From assembly GCA_017440665.1 (NCBI GenBank), contig JAFSGU010000036.1, forward strand, positions 1 through 36,125: DNA of 36,125 bases, read 5' to 3'. The notes under the pieces are model-generated. The model saw nothing but the letters and a program-made list of their open reading frames with translations. It made no database searches and was not told the DNA's origin. Position 1 is the stretch's first letter. Each line of letters begins with the position of its first letter. This DNA is from Clostridia bacterium (GTDB taxonomy: Bacteria > Bacillota > Clostridia > Oscillospirales > CAG-272). Positions 25,342 through 33,729 of this stretch are shown piece after piece. Made by a program: the position numbers and the translations under genes.

Positions 25342-26709
25342 TTAATTTGTATGACGTGTCTGTTTGCGTACCGAATCGGGAGATATGGGTCTGCTCATGC
25401 AGAAATACCGTATGCTGTCAGCGGCGTGATCTTCTCCCGTTGTGTCAAGGTCCTCGGGGATACGCTTATCGTATCGCAGGGTGGGGAGGGTACGTACAGT
25501 ATGTTGGCAAGTCTCGAAAAAGTATATTTTCGCACGTCCCTCTTCATCGAAGCGCAGACGGCGTCTCAGCTCCATCCAACCGGGGATGCGGTCGTTTATA
25601 CCCGGGTCAAAGTATATTCCGTATTTTTCTGCCGTCTCAGCTGCTGAAATGCCCTTTGAGCCGTCCCATATGGACGGGTCTGCCACTCCGTAAAATCTGC
25701 GTCCCGTAAGATAGGGATGCTCTCTCTCGAGCCTTGCTATCTCGGCAAACTGTCGGTCGTTGTTCCACCTTATTCCCTCGTCGGGGACGCCTGTGCATCC
25801 GTACAGCTCGGCTATCATGTAGCACACACCGTCGGGGTCTACTGCCCACCAGTTGCATGAAAAGGGCTTGCCGTAGCCCCAGTCGTAGCTGCGGTAGTAT
25901 TTCCAGCTGAGTGGCGGGTCGAATGGGGCGATGACGTGAGTGTAACGCCTGTTCGCCTTTAAGTCGTCGGTGCTGACTCCCTCCCTTTCTGCCGCGTCCG
26001 GGTCCGGCTCCGTACGGAATTCCTCGAAGTACATTCCCTCGAATATGTCCCATCTGCCGCCGAGCCACGCTTCCTTCAGCTTGGGCGGCAGACTGCGCAG
26101 AAGCTCCACGTATTCGGGGTCCTTCTCCATCAGCACACGGTTATCCTGTACCAATGCTTTAACAAAGGAGTAGTCAGCGGGATCCTCCCCCGGAAGGTAC
26201 TTTCGGTCGATGAATATCCGCTTAATGTAAGAGTGGCCCACGCCGCCCGGATTGCAGGTGTAATATATCCGCTTGGGAAAAGAGTTTACACCTCGGCAGC
26301 ATGCCGTTATCACCTTCATCTGATGTTCGCTGAGCTGTGTGGCCTCGTCGATGAAGATAACGTCGTATTCCTGACCCTGATATCTGTCAAGGTCGCGGTC
26401 GCAGGAGCAATAACGAAAGCTGACCGTACTGCCGTTGCGGAAACGGAGTATTTTGTCTGCGCTGATATAATCGGCAACGGGTGCGCACTCCCGTCTCATT
26501 ATATCGATATGGTTTGCCGTCAGCTCGGGATAGGAGCGTCGGACGATAAGACAGCGTATGCCGGGGTAGGCTGCGCACAGAAGCTTTGCTTTTGTGCGTA
26601 CCGTCCACGATTTACCTCCGCCTCTTGCACCGCCGTATCCGCAATGACGGGTGGTCATACGGAGCGCCTCCCTCTGCTTTTCGCTGGGAACACCGAGATA
26701 TAATTTCAT
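25342..26709 (-). CDS. Phage terminase large subunit
   Basis: A 455-residue DNA-packaging motor. The ATPase domain has Walker A GGARGGGKS (about residues 26-34), Walker B VIFIDEAT (about 114-121) and coupling motif YYTCNPGG. The nuclease domain has acidic sites at SYDWGYG, GVADPSIWD and DHAADSIRY. All key residues seem intact, so it is not visibly decayed. It overlaps the upstream 99-residue gene by ATGA, indicating translational coupling. Confidence 0.93.
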   Translation of the reverse strand: MKLYLGVPSEKQREALRMTTRHCGYGGARGGGKSWTVRTKAKLLCAAYPGIRCLIVRRSYPELTANHIDIMRRECAPVADYISADKILRFRNGSTVSFRYCSCDRDLDRYQGQEYDVIFIDEATQLSEHQMKVITACCRGVNSFPKRIYYTCNPGGVGHSYIKRIFIDRKYLPGEDPADYSFVKALVQDNRVLMEKDPEYVELLRSLPPKLKEAWLGGRWDIFEGMYFEEFRTEPDPDAAEREGVSTDDLKANRRYTHVIAPFDPPLSWKYYRSYDWGYGKPFSCNWWAVDPDGVCYMIAELYGCTGVPDEGIRWNNDRQFAEIARLEREHPYLTGRRFYGVADPSIWDGSKGISAAETAEKYGIYFDPGINDRIPGWMELRRRLRFDEEGRAKIYFFETCQHTVRTLPTLRYDKRIPEDLDTTGEDHAADSIRYFCMSRPISPDSVRKQTRHTN

Positions 26710-27005
26710 TTCGACAGCTCCTCCGCTTCCTCCGACAGTATAAACGTAAAGGATGAGTCGTCCCCGCCTTCCTTTACGGAAGATGGCATATCGTTTACGT
26801 CTCTGATTATTGCGGTAAGGTTTTTAAGCGTTGAAGTAAATTCCTTATACACCGCCGCGTCGGACTTGGAAATGCTCATCTCTTCTTCTCCGTCCGGGGC
26901 ATGTCGAAGCCGTTTCATGCTTCCCGCAATGAGCCACGCCAGATCGTCGGCGGCTTCGATGATAGGCGTCAGCTTATCGGTGGACGGAGCGTTTTTCTTT
27001 TCCAT
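26706..27005 (-). CDS. Small protein before the large terminase, candidate small terminase subunit
   Basis: A 99-residue acidic, mostly helical protein (DKLTPIIEAADDLAWLIAGS; KEFTSTLKNLTAIIRDVND) whose stop overlaps the large terminase start by four bases. Position and size suit a small terminase subunit. I see no clear helix-turn-helix DNA-binding motif, so this rests on position alone. Confidence 0.5.
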   Translation of the reverse strand: MEKKNAPSTDKLTPIIEAADDLAWLIAGSMKRLRHAPDGEEEMSISKSDAAVYKEFTSTLKNLTAIIRDVNDMPSSVKEGGDDSSFTFILSEEAEELSK

Positions 27006-27039
27006 GACGTGTCACCGCCTTCCCGTCCCGGTGAAATGC

Positions 27040-27930
27040 TCAGTCCCACGCGCCTGCTCGGTCCAGTATGACGAGCAGTCTCATCATAAGCTCAGAAAGC
27101 TCAAGTGAATTTTCTCCGTTACCGCGGAGATACCCCAGCCTCACAAGCTTTGCCACCGTAGAATAAGCCCAATCGGGCAGGTTGCCGTCAAGGTACGCCC
27201 AACGGACCGCGGCGTTGTCGTACACCTTCATTCTGTCATATCTGTCGAGTCTTGCCTTAAGTGCTTCTACAGCTTTTTCAAGCGCTTCAAGCTGTTTTGA
27301 AATTTCTTCGTTCACGCTGTCCTCCATGTTATAAAATTTTACAAGGGCGTCTGCTTCAGCCTCTGCAAGAAGAGTGAGATTGTCTTCCGACGAAAGCCAC
27401 TGTGCGCATCTTTCATTGGTGTGAAAACCGTGCTCAAGTATCACGCCGGGCACACCCGCACTTTTTGCGCCGAATAAAACTCCGTAATACTCGTCGTCAA
27501 TAAAGCCGTTGCCGTCGCGGTCGAAATCCACGCTCTTGGTGTAATAAAACGGGTCGGATATTCCCATAATACCGCTGATAACGCCTCCGAGAGCCTTTCC
27601 GACAGCGAGGGACTTTTCGTCAAGGTCGGTCTTGGCATCGGGGGAAAGCGTGATGATCCACGGGGCGTCGGGCAGGGGACTTGCCGCCGCGTTTGAGTGA
27701 AGTGACAAAAACAGATCGTATCCCGCGCCCATTCTGCCACGCGTCTCCAGCGGCGGATCATCCTCTACCGTCGTTCTCGTCATGCCTGCCTGAAAGCCGC
27801 GCCTTTCAAGGGCGGATTTGAGTTTCTGCGCAAGGCTCCACATGGCTCGGGATTCGAAATATCCCTCCACAACGGGGGAGGCGTTGTAAAATTCCCCCGC
27901 GTGACCGGGATCAAGCATTATCCTTATCAT
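27040..27930 (-). CDS. Phage endolysin, N-acetylmuramoyl-L-alanine amidase (Amidase_3)
   Basis: A 296-residue lysin. The catalytic domain (about 1-205) is Amidase_3: LDPGHAG (zinc His), VEGYFESRA (zinc Glu), LFLSLHSNAA (zinc His) and VILEHGFHTN (catalytic Glu). It cuts the bond between muramic acid and L-Ala. A coiled coil (ISKQLEALEKAVEALKARLD) then joins a small C-terminal domain with LVRLGYLRGNGE and MMRLLVILDRAGAWD, likely for wall binding. It has no signal peptide, so it needs the holin, whose gene overlaps its start by 20 nt. AAGGAG supports ATG 27930. Confidence 0.92.
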   Translation of the reverse strand: MIRIMLDPGHAGEFYNASPVVEGYFESRAMWSLAQKLKSALERRGFQAGMTRTTVEDDPPLETRGRMGAGYDLFLSLHSNAAASPLPDAPWIITLSPDAKTDLDEKSLAVGKALGGVISGIMGISDPFYYTKSVDFDRDGNGFIDDEYYGVLFGAKSAGVPGVILEHGFHTNERCAQWLSSEDNLTLLAEAEADALVKFYNMEDSVNEEISKQLEALEKAVEALKARLDRYDRMKVYDNAAVRWAYLDGNLPDWAYSTVAKLVRLGYLRGNGENSLELSELMMRLLVILDRAGAWD

Positions 27931-28357
27931 TGTCAGTATCTCCTTTGTCCTTCAGTATCTCAAGTGCGCGCATGATGACATCTGGCACGGGCAGACCCAT
28001 AAGTCCCGCGTTTTCCGTAATGGATATAAGCTCGCTTAAAATAAACGCTGTGCATACGCCGTCACGGATAATGCTCATGCCAAGCACTGCGTCAAGGCGT
28101 GCGCCAATCAGTACGAAGGCGAGTATCATACATTTTTTTACAAGTCCGCGGAAGGCGGCGTGGCTTGTAAGCGCGCCTCCATTGCTTTTCGGGGAGTTTT
28201 TGAATACTGCGGCTACTATGACACCTGTCACGAAGTCAAGTGCCATGAATATACATAGAGTTGTCATTGCCGCAGTCCATCCGCCGAAAAGGTATGATAG
28301 CGCAGAGCCTGTGAGCCCGGCCGCGGTCATAATATAGCTTTTCATAAATGTGTTCAT
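27911..28357 (-). CDS. Phage holin, TcdE/Cph1-like family
   Basis: A 148-residue membrane protein with about three or four hydrophobic helices. LCIFMALDFVTGVIVAA followed by SKNGG-like KSNGGALTSHAAFRGLVKK matches the holin family PF05105 (D-x-x-T-G and F-R-G-L-x-K-K). It releases the amidase to the cell wall by making membrane holes. It overlaps the amidase gene. The start codon is slightly uncertain (28357 or 28345) because the GAAAGG site is very near the first ATG. Confidence 0.88.
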   Translation of the reverse strand: MNTFMKSYIMTAAGLTGSALSYLFGGWTAAMTTLCIFMALDFVTGVIVAAVFKNSPKSNGGALTSHAAFRGLVKKCMILAFVLIGARLDAVLGMSIIRDGVCTAFILSELISITENAGLMGLPVPDVIMRALEILKDKGDTDNDKDNA

Positions 28358-28568
28358 ACCTTTCTCTTAGCCTGCGCTGTCTCAGTAGGACGCGCGCATA
28401 AAACTTTTGTATCCTCCGTGATATCGGAGAATCTTTTTAATTGGCTTAATTACATAATATGCAGTCGTGGGACGTTCCGCCACGGACCGCCATTTTTAAA
28501 CACAAAGCAGGATTTTCCGCCATTTTGTGTAATAACGTGACGTTCCGCTCCACTTGACGGCATTTGCG
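28358..28568 (-). other. Non-coding gap inside the phage operon with short repeats
   Basis: A 211-bp gap in an otherwise tightly packed operon. On the minus strand GGAACGTC occurs twice and AAAATGGCGG twice, and CTCCG/CGGAG forms a small hairpin near 28421-28436. No promoter of good quality was seen. It could hold a packaging (pac/cos) or processing site. Confidence 0.4.
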
Positions 28569-29771
28569 TTATTCCAGTATCTTGTTTACCGACAGTCCGA
28601 ATTCTCCGCAGAGAAGGGTAAGGTACATCATCGCAGCGTCTCCGTTACCAAGCTTTCCGCTTACGTACAGTTCACGTAAGCCGTGCTCCTTGTTGGACGT
28701 AAGCTTGAGCATTTCCATGTATTTTTTATACTTGGGAGATATTTTGATATTTGCGATCTCTTCTTCAAGCTCTTCCCGTTCCTTTTCTGCTTTGATCGCA
28801 TCGGATTTTTCTTTTTCCGTCTGCTTTACGTATGCGTCGTATTCCTTTTTCAGCTTATCGTAATCCTGTTTGGTGTCAAACTGACGTGCATCCTCGGCAA
28901 GCTTTGCATAGGAGAGAGCGGTGGCAGCGTTGTTCTGCTCGTCGGAAACAGAGTCGCGCCACGTTTTGTACTGACGGTCAAGACTGTCCTGTTCCCGCTC
29001 ATAGGCGGTCTCGTCTGCGTATCTTGCGTCTGATATACTGTCACGCCAAGTTTTATACTGACGGTCAAGGCTGTCCTGCTCCCGCTTATAAGCGGTCTCG
29101 TCTGCGTACCTTGAGTCTGATATGCTGTCACGTAACGTTTTGTACTGACGGTCAAGGCTGTCCTGCTCCCGCTTATAAGCGGTCTCATCCGCGTACCTTC
29201 TGTCGGATATACTGTCGCGCCATGCGGTGTAGTCTCTGTTATATTCGTCCTCATAGTCGTCCATCGCGCTGTCGATCATATCCATGTATCGGGAATATTC
29301 CGCATCATCCATCTTTTCGATAATGGACAATTTATCAAGAAGGCGTTTCTCCTCATCAAGATACCTTTCGTAAGCTTTCGCGTAATAGTCATCTGCCGAT
29401 GCCGCCACGGCTGCAACAGCATTTTCGTAAACCTGCGCGCCAGCGGTTGCCGCGTATGAGTTGGCATATCCTCCCGAAAGTGAGGCGGCACGCGCCACGG
29501 TGTCCTCCATTGCCCGCTTGCCGTCGCGGAGTGCGGCGCTTTTTGCCTGCTGCCAGATAAGGTCATCCTCGGGTGAGTAGTTGAAATCCTCACGGTTGAC
29601 GTACATTTCCACGAGACTGTCGAGCCTGTCCGCCCATTTTTTGTCATAACCGGTGTTTTTCACCTGCTTCAGGTAATCTTTCGCCGCGGTTACCGACTCG
29701 GACGGCACGTATATATCTTCGTATTCTTCTTCTTCTTCTTCGAAAAGGTCTTTTTCTTTGTTATTTGCCAC
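28569..29771 (-). CDS. Coiled-coil repeat protein, candidate internal virion/ejection protein
   Basis: A 400-residue, highly charged helical protein starting at GTG 29771 (GGAGG site 12 nt upstream, overlapping the preceding small gene by 11 nt). It begins with an acidic stretch (DLFEEEEEEYEDIYV), then a helical region with an Ala/Gly-rich patch (SLSGGYANSYAATAGAQVYE). Three tandem 29-residue repeats (core RYADETAYKREQDSLDRQYK) and a Lys/Glu coiled coil follow. Its place among head/tail genes before the holin suggests a virion protein, possibly one ejected with DNA in short-tailed phages. No family was recognised. Confidence 0.6.
   Translation of the reverse strand: MANNKEKDLFEEEEEEYEDIYVPSESVTAAKDYLKQVKNTGYDKKWADRLDSLVEMYVNREDFNYSPEDDLIWQQAKSAALRDGKRAMEDTVARAASLSGGYANSYAATAGAQVYENAVAAVAASADDYYAKAYERYLDEEKRLLDKLSIIEKMDDAEYSRYMDMIDSAMDDYEDEYNRDYTAWRDSISDRRYADETAYKREQDSLDRQYKTLRDSISDSRYADETAYKREQDSLDRQYKTWRDSISDARYADETAYEREQDSLDRQYKTWRDSVSDEQNNAATALSYAKLAEDARQFDTKQDYDKLKKEYDAYVKQTEKEKSDAIKAEKEREELEEEIANIKISPKYKKYMEMLKLTSNKEHGLRELYVSGKLGNGDAAMMYLTLLCGEFGLSVNKILE
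28941..29220 (-). repeat. Three tandem 87-bp (29-codon) in-frame repeats
   Basis: The sequence CTGACGGTCA recurs at 28971, 29058 and 29145, exactly 87 bp apart. The copies differ mostly at single bases, and a partial fourth unit (RDSVSD) follows. Near identity at DNA level points to recent duplication; copy number could vary by recombination. Confidence 0.9.
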
Positions 29772-29934
29772 TGTTGTCGGGAGCCTCCTTTCCGATAACG
29801 TATTCGAGCTGCTCCGTCAGGGCGTACAGCCAGCATCTCAGACGGCGAAGCTCTTCGTTTGCCTCGCTGAGGGTCTCGCCCTCGTATGCCCTGTGCCTTT
29901 CCGCTTCGGGCGGCTCTTTGAAATTAAATCTCAT
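29761..29934 (-). CDS. 57-residue phage protein
   Basis: A short gene, easily overlooked: ATG 29934 preceded by a near-perfect GGAGGTAA site, stop TAA at 29761-29763. The product is charged and helical (FKEPPEAERHRAYEGETLSE; LRCWLYALTEQLEYVIG). Its end overlaps the GTG start of the next gene by 11 nt, so the two are coupled. Function unknown; small helical proteins in this position are often structural or chaperone-like (inference). Confidence 0.75.
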   Translation of the reverse strand: MRFNFKEPPEAERHRAYEGETLSEANEELRRLRCWLYALTEQLEYVIGKEAPDNSGK

Positions 29935-29958
29935 ATTTACCTCCTGTCATATTAAGGA

Positions 29959-31824
29959 TCAGTCTGAATCAAGAGCGATGGAATAGACACATACGTTTCC
30001 TCTGCCCGACAACCTCAGTCGGATATGGTCACAGGGGATGGGAATGATGGGTATCTCGCATCTGTTCATCCCTGTGGACGTAAAGCGTCCGCAGACCTCA
30101 AAGGTCCCCGCAGAATCAGTCTCAATTCCAACGTCAAGATATGCTCCCGCAGGGACGTCTGCTCTGATGCGCAGTCGAGAATAGAATTTCCCGTCGGGAT
30201 GGGAGATACCTATAAGTCCCGTCTCACAGCTCCACTCGAAGGCGTCCTCGCCTCCCACGTCATCTTCAAGCGAACGTATTTCGTGCTCGCATATCATAAA
30301 CAGCTGCCTCTCGCTTCTCGCGAAGCATACGGCACGGGTACTGTCCTCTCTGTGCCACGTACCCGTTTCGGTGTCGTACACGAAAAGGGATGCGTTACCG
30401 TTTGCGTCATCCATGGAAACGTAGTACCTTCCGTTTATCTCTCCCGCGACGGCGTTTGTGTAAACGGTGCTTCCGAGAGGACGGGAGATACAATGGGGGA
30501 TCCCTCCGCTGTATGCGAAGATGCCCCGCCTGCTCTTGTATAAAAGGATCCCGTCAACCGATACTGTACTGAATGAGCTGCCACGCTCCACTCCGTCAAG
30601 AGAAACGGTGACCGTTTCATAATTTGACGGCGCATTTCCGTATATCTTGACGGCACATCTTTCCTTGAAGAATACGGGCGTGCCCGAAAGTACCGCCGCC
30701 CCCGTGAAGTCCCCCGCCTCGCCAATGCTGACGGCGTATGAGTCCGAAGCGATACCGTCAAATCTGTTCCAGTTTTTCGCGTCTCCCAACGCGCTGACGT
30801 ATATCTCGTTTACGTTTTTATCATCAACAGTCCCGCTTTTGCATCCCCAAAGTCTGTTTGCCGAACAGACGACATAATCCATGTCCGGTACCAGTCTCTC
30901 TATTGTTATACCTGCATGAAAACGGTTTACACTGTCAATAGTGATCTCGGAATAGGACACCACGCCTTCCACCACGATAAAATCGTTACCGCACAGGACG
31001 ACAGTCTTGTCTCCTGCGATGGCTCTGACGGGGCCTGCCTCATCAGGTACGGTTATCTTTACTCTGTCGCCGGCAGAGAAGCCCTTACCGATGTCGGGAT
31101 ATCTGAGCTTCACATAGGTAGGGTAAAGGTTTACGAAGGTCTTGTTCACGGCGGAATAGCATTTTACCACGCCGGTGCCTCCGCCGTAGGGGTCTGCGCT
31201 TCTTATGGACGTGTCAAGCCATAGCTGACCGTTTTCGGGATCTTCGGGCGGCTCGTCGCTCCTCCATGAATCGTCACAGTCAAGGGCTATTCCGCCTGTT
31301 TCGGTATCTGTGGAAATATCCACCATGGAGTATCCGCACCCGCCGAAGTCGGTGAGATTCTTTCTGACAACGGAGGTCTTGTTTTCAAGTGCAGAGACCT
31401 GACACCCGTTGCGGGTGATCCTCAAAAGAAGCTTGTCGGGAAAAAGGACGGTATCGGAGCCCATCTGCACGAAGGTGCGCTTTTGTCCTGCAAAATTGTC
31501 AAATCCCCTGGTGTACAGCACTTTACCGCTGACAGTATCAAACACACGCAGAATATCCTGCGTGTCCAGATAAGTGTGCATGACCGCAAGATACTCTCCG
31601 TCGGGGGTGGAGACGGCGCAGGCGCCGAGGATGGTCTTGCCTGCCAGATCCCATATGTTACCGCTTCGACGGCGGCGGGGTGAGAGGTACGGGTACGCAC
31701 CGCTCCCCATGTTGCACATGGCGGAAAATTCACCGTCACGTATGGCAGCAGAAGCATTGTAACCTCCGAAGCCCTTCTGCATGGAGGTGCTTCTGCCGAT
31801 ATCGTATAGCTTTGGATATTTCAT
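29959..31824 (-). CDS. Phage tail/stabilisation-like protein, beta-propeller-like
   Basis: A 621-residue, beta-rich protein with many short strand-turn units (for example VFFKERCAVKIYGNAP; YYVSMDDANGNASLFVYDTE; FEWSCETGLIGISHPDGKFY). In my reading it resembles the P22 gp10-like tail-needle/stabilisation proteins of short-tailed phages, which close the portal channel. No tape-measure or tail-tube gene is present, fitting a short-tailed particle. It starts with an AAGGAGAC site at ATG 31824. The family assignment is by pattern and context only. Confidence 0.55.
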   Translation of the reverse strand: MKYPKLYDIGRSTSMQKGFGGYNASAAIRDGEFSAMCNMGSGAYPYLSPRRRRSGNIWDLAGKTILGACAVSTPDGEYLAVMHTYLDTQDILRVFDTVSGKVLYTRGFDNFAGQKRTFVQMGSDTVLFPDKLLLRITRNGCQVSALENKTSVVRKNLTDFGGCGYSMVDISTDTETGGIALDCDDSWRSDEPPEDPENGQLWLDTSIRSADPYGGGTGVVKCYSAVNKTFVNLYPTYVKLRYPDIGKGFSAGDRVKITVPDEAGPVRAIAGDKTVVLCGNDFIVVEGVVSYSEITIDSVNRFHAGITIERLVPDMDYVVCSANRLWGCKSGTVDDKNVNEIYVSALGDAKNWNRFDGIASDSYAVSIGEAGDFTGAAVLSGTPVFFKERCAVKIYGNAPSNYETVTVSLDGVERGSSFSTVSVDGILLYKSRRGIFAYSGGIPHCISRPLGSTVYTNAVAGEINGRYYVSMDDANGNASLFVYDTETGTWHREDSTRAVCFARSERQLFMICEHEIRSLEDDVGGEDAFEWSCETGLIGISHPDGKFYSRLRIRADVPAGAYLDVGIETDSAGTFEVCGRFTSTGMNRCEIPIIPIPCDHIRLRLSGRGNVCVYSIALDSD

Positions 31825-31833
31825 ACTGTCTCC

Positions 31834-32205
31834 TTACATATATTTTACGTTTGTTTCCGCCTTCGGACGGTGGGCACTGTGATACGCACATCGCCAGGCG
31901 GAAAGCATTTTATTGAAAACTGCCATGGAATTGTTGTATCTTACATATTCGTGCATTTCGTAGAATATCTTCATTTTCAGATATTCCACGTAAAGCGAGC
32001 TGTAGGGAGAGGGGACCAGAAGCTCTGCATCCGTTCCGTCCTCATACGGAACAAATTCACCGGATATTTCACCCTCGTGGGTCTCTATCACGTCGGTGTG
32101 GAGAAAATGGTCGAGGGCGGAAAGCCAGGACAGCTTCACCTCGCGGGAAATGGGGTTGTTTTTGACAAGGTCGTCTGCCTGAATAATAGCTTCGTTTACC
32201 GTCAA
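31834..32205 (-). CDS. Small phage head-tail protein, TTG start
   Basis: A 123-residue protein beginning MTVNEAIIQADDLVKNN and containing LSWLSALDHFLHTDVIETHE and SPYSSLYVEYLKMKIFYEMH, a layout common among Clostridia phage genes next to the capsid. TTG 32205 was chosen since GGAGG lies 8 nt upstream; a GTG at 32214 is inside that ribosome site. Probably a head-completion or head-tail connector protein (inference from position). Confidence 0.65.
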   Translation of the reverse strand: MTVNEAIIQADDLVKNNPISREVKLSWLSALDHFLHTDVIETHEGEISGEFVPYEDGTDAELLVPSPYSSLYVEYLKMKIFYEMHEYVRYNNSMAVFNKMLSAWRCAYHSAHRPKAETNVKYM

Positions 32206-32223
32206 AGCCCTCACCTCCGTGTC

Positions 32224-32445
32224 TTACGCCTCGCGCAGATGCTTAGCCTCTGCGTAGGCTGCAGCTGCTTCGTTTGCGAGCTCGCCGTTCTGAATGACCT
32301 CCGCAAGTGCGGCAGGGACTTCAACGGTACGGCCTCTCTCTACGGTGTAGTTCTTTCCGTTGATGGAGAAGAATTCTGTCTGATTCTTGCCCGCGCCCTC
32401 ACGGCGGGGAAGTCTGATCTTTACCTTGTTTGTGTTATTAGCCAT
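32224..32445 (-). CDS. 73-residue capsid-adjacent protein
   Basis: A basic N-terminus (NKVKIRLPRREGAGK) is followed by TEFFSINGKNYTVERGRTVE and a helical Ala/Glu tail. Short proteins of this type often follow N4-gp56-type capsid genes in Clostridia phages and may be capsid decoration or head proteins. Ribosome site AAAGGAAAC. No function is proven. Confidence 0.6.
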   Translation of the reverse strand: MANNTNKVKIRLPRREGAGKNQTEFFSINGKNYTVERGRTVEVPAALAEVIQNGELANEAAAAYAEAKHLREA

Positions 32446-32518
32446 GTGTGTTTCCTTTCTGTTTGTGAAGTTTGAAGTGAAATGATAAGAAAAGTTCTTC
32501 AGTTAAGCTTGGGTTATC

Positions 32519-32541
32519 CCCCCGACGGTGTCCGTCGGGGG
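32519..32541 (-). promoter_or_regulatory. Strong hairpin between capsid gene and next gene
   Basis: CCCCCGACGG (32519-32528) pairs perfectly with CCGTCGGGGG (32532-32541) around a 3-nt loop. On the minus strand no T-run follows, so it is not a normal terminator. It may protect the 3' end of the capsid mRNA or lower read-through, giving more capsid than downstream protein. Confidence 0.65.
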
Positions 32542-32560
32542 TGTATCGGGATAATTCAGA

Positions 32561-33559
32561 TCAGTTCTCGTCGTCCTCGCCGCCGAGGCTGGAGCCTGAC
32601 TCAACGCGGAGAAGTCTCTCCTGATAGAGGATCTTCGCGCCGTGGCAGAACTTGTAGCCTACGGTACCGAACTGCTCGAGGGGGCCGCCCACCTCAGCGC
32701 AGGACTTGATGATCATCTCCTGACCCTCGCCGTCGATGTCAAGGATACCGAATGCGTCTCTGCCCATGAAAAGGGTCAGGTAAACGCATGTGCCGTCGTT
32801 CTTGTACACCTTTGCCTCGGGGGATTCAACGAAGCGGACTCCGTGGAGAGTACCGATCTCGCCCTTGAAAATGGCGGATGCGTCGCTGTACTGATGGAAC
32901 TGCTGCCACTCCTCGGACTGACGGAGGTCCAGTGCAACGGAGGGATGGATGATGGCAACGTAGTAGCCGTCGATCTTGGGTGCCTTGTTCTTCTTGAGCC
33001 AGGTCGCCGCGCGGTTTACCACCTTGGGTGTCATGAGACACTGGGAGGTGACAGAGCTTCTTGAGGTGACCTCGGTCTCGCTGCCGTCCGCACCGATCTT
33101 CGGCGCGTACATCACGCTGTTACCGCCGATGAGAGCGTTACGGGTGAGGATGTCGAAGGTGGAAGCCATTGCCGCACCCATCTCCTCGGACGCACCGTAA
33201 AGGATGTCGTCGTAGGACTCAAGCTGGATCCTGTCGGAGAGAGCGGTGTAGCTGCCGTGCTGTGTGGCAACTGCCTCGATGGTGTCCATGCCGAACTGCT
33301 CGCCTGTGGGAATGACGCCCTCCTCAAGAGGAGTCAGCGCCTTTTCAAATGTGTTGAACTTTCGCCACTCCACTCTGCCGCCGTGAAGCGCCTGCTTTTT
33401 ACCGAACTGAGAGAAGATGATGTCCTCTCTGGCGTTTTCCAGAAGAGCCTTGGTGTAGAAGGTCTTCATGGAGGGGGAGAGGGATTCCTGAGTTGTGACC
33501 CCGATGGGGTTTACGGTAGGTGTTCCGGCTGTGGTGCCGGGAATGAATGTGTCTGACAT
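32561..33559 (-). CDS. Phage major capsid protein, N4-gp56 family
   Basis: A 332-residue HK97-fold type coat protein. LSPSMKTFYTKALLENARED, GGRVEWRKFNTFEKALTPLE, SDRIQLESYDDILYGASEEM and TRNALIGGNSVMYAPKIG match the N4-gp56 family major capsid proteins common in Clostridia phages. It is full length with a strong AAGGAGG site at ATG 33559. It is the first gene of the cassette, directly after the LexA-box promoter, and it is followed by a strong hairpin. Confidence 0.9.
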   Translation of the reverse strand: MSDTFIPGTTAGTPTVNPIGVTTQESLSPSMKTFYTKALLENAREDIIFSQFGKKQALHGGRVEWRKFNTFEKALTPLEEGVIPTGEQFGMDTIEAVATQHGSYTALSDRIQLESYDDILYGASEEMGAAMASTFDILTRNALIGGNSVMYAPKIGADGSETEVTSRSSVTSQCLMTPKVVNRAATWLKKNKAPKIDGYYVAIIHPSVALDLRQSEEWQQFHQYSDASAIFKGEIGTLHGVRFVESPEAKVYKNDGTCVYLTLFMGRDAFGILDIDGEGQEMIIKSCAEVGGPLEQFGTVGYKFCHGAKILYQERLLRVESGSSLGGEDDEN

Positions 33560-33715
33560 ATAATGTCCTCCTTAAAAAATATAAAATAATGTTGTGGTGT
33601 CTGCCGCAGCCGCGGTTCTGCGACAGGCTGATGAGACAGAGTCATACTCATGCAGCCGTGCCGGATTAGATGAGTTTTTCGCACCGCACTGAGTCCTGTT
33701 CCCTTGTCTGACATT

Positions 33716-33724
33716 AGTATAGCA
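33716..33724 (-). promoter_or_regulatory. Extended -10 promoter of the phage cassette
   Basis: On the minus strand TGC precedes TATACT (33716-33721), an extended -10 element; the -35 region is poor. It would give a leader of about 150 nt before the capsid ATG. Confidence 0.6.
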
Positions 33725-33729
33725 AACAA

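Noticed and set aside
28941..29220. CRISPR array
   Set aside because: Repeats are contiguous without spacers and in frame within a coding sequence.
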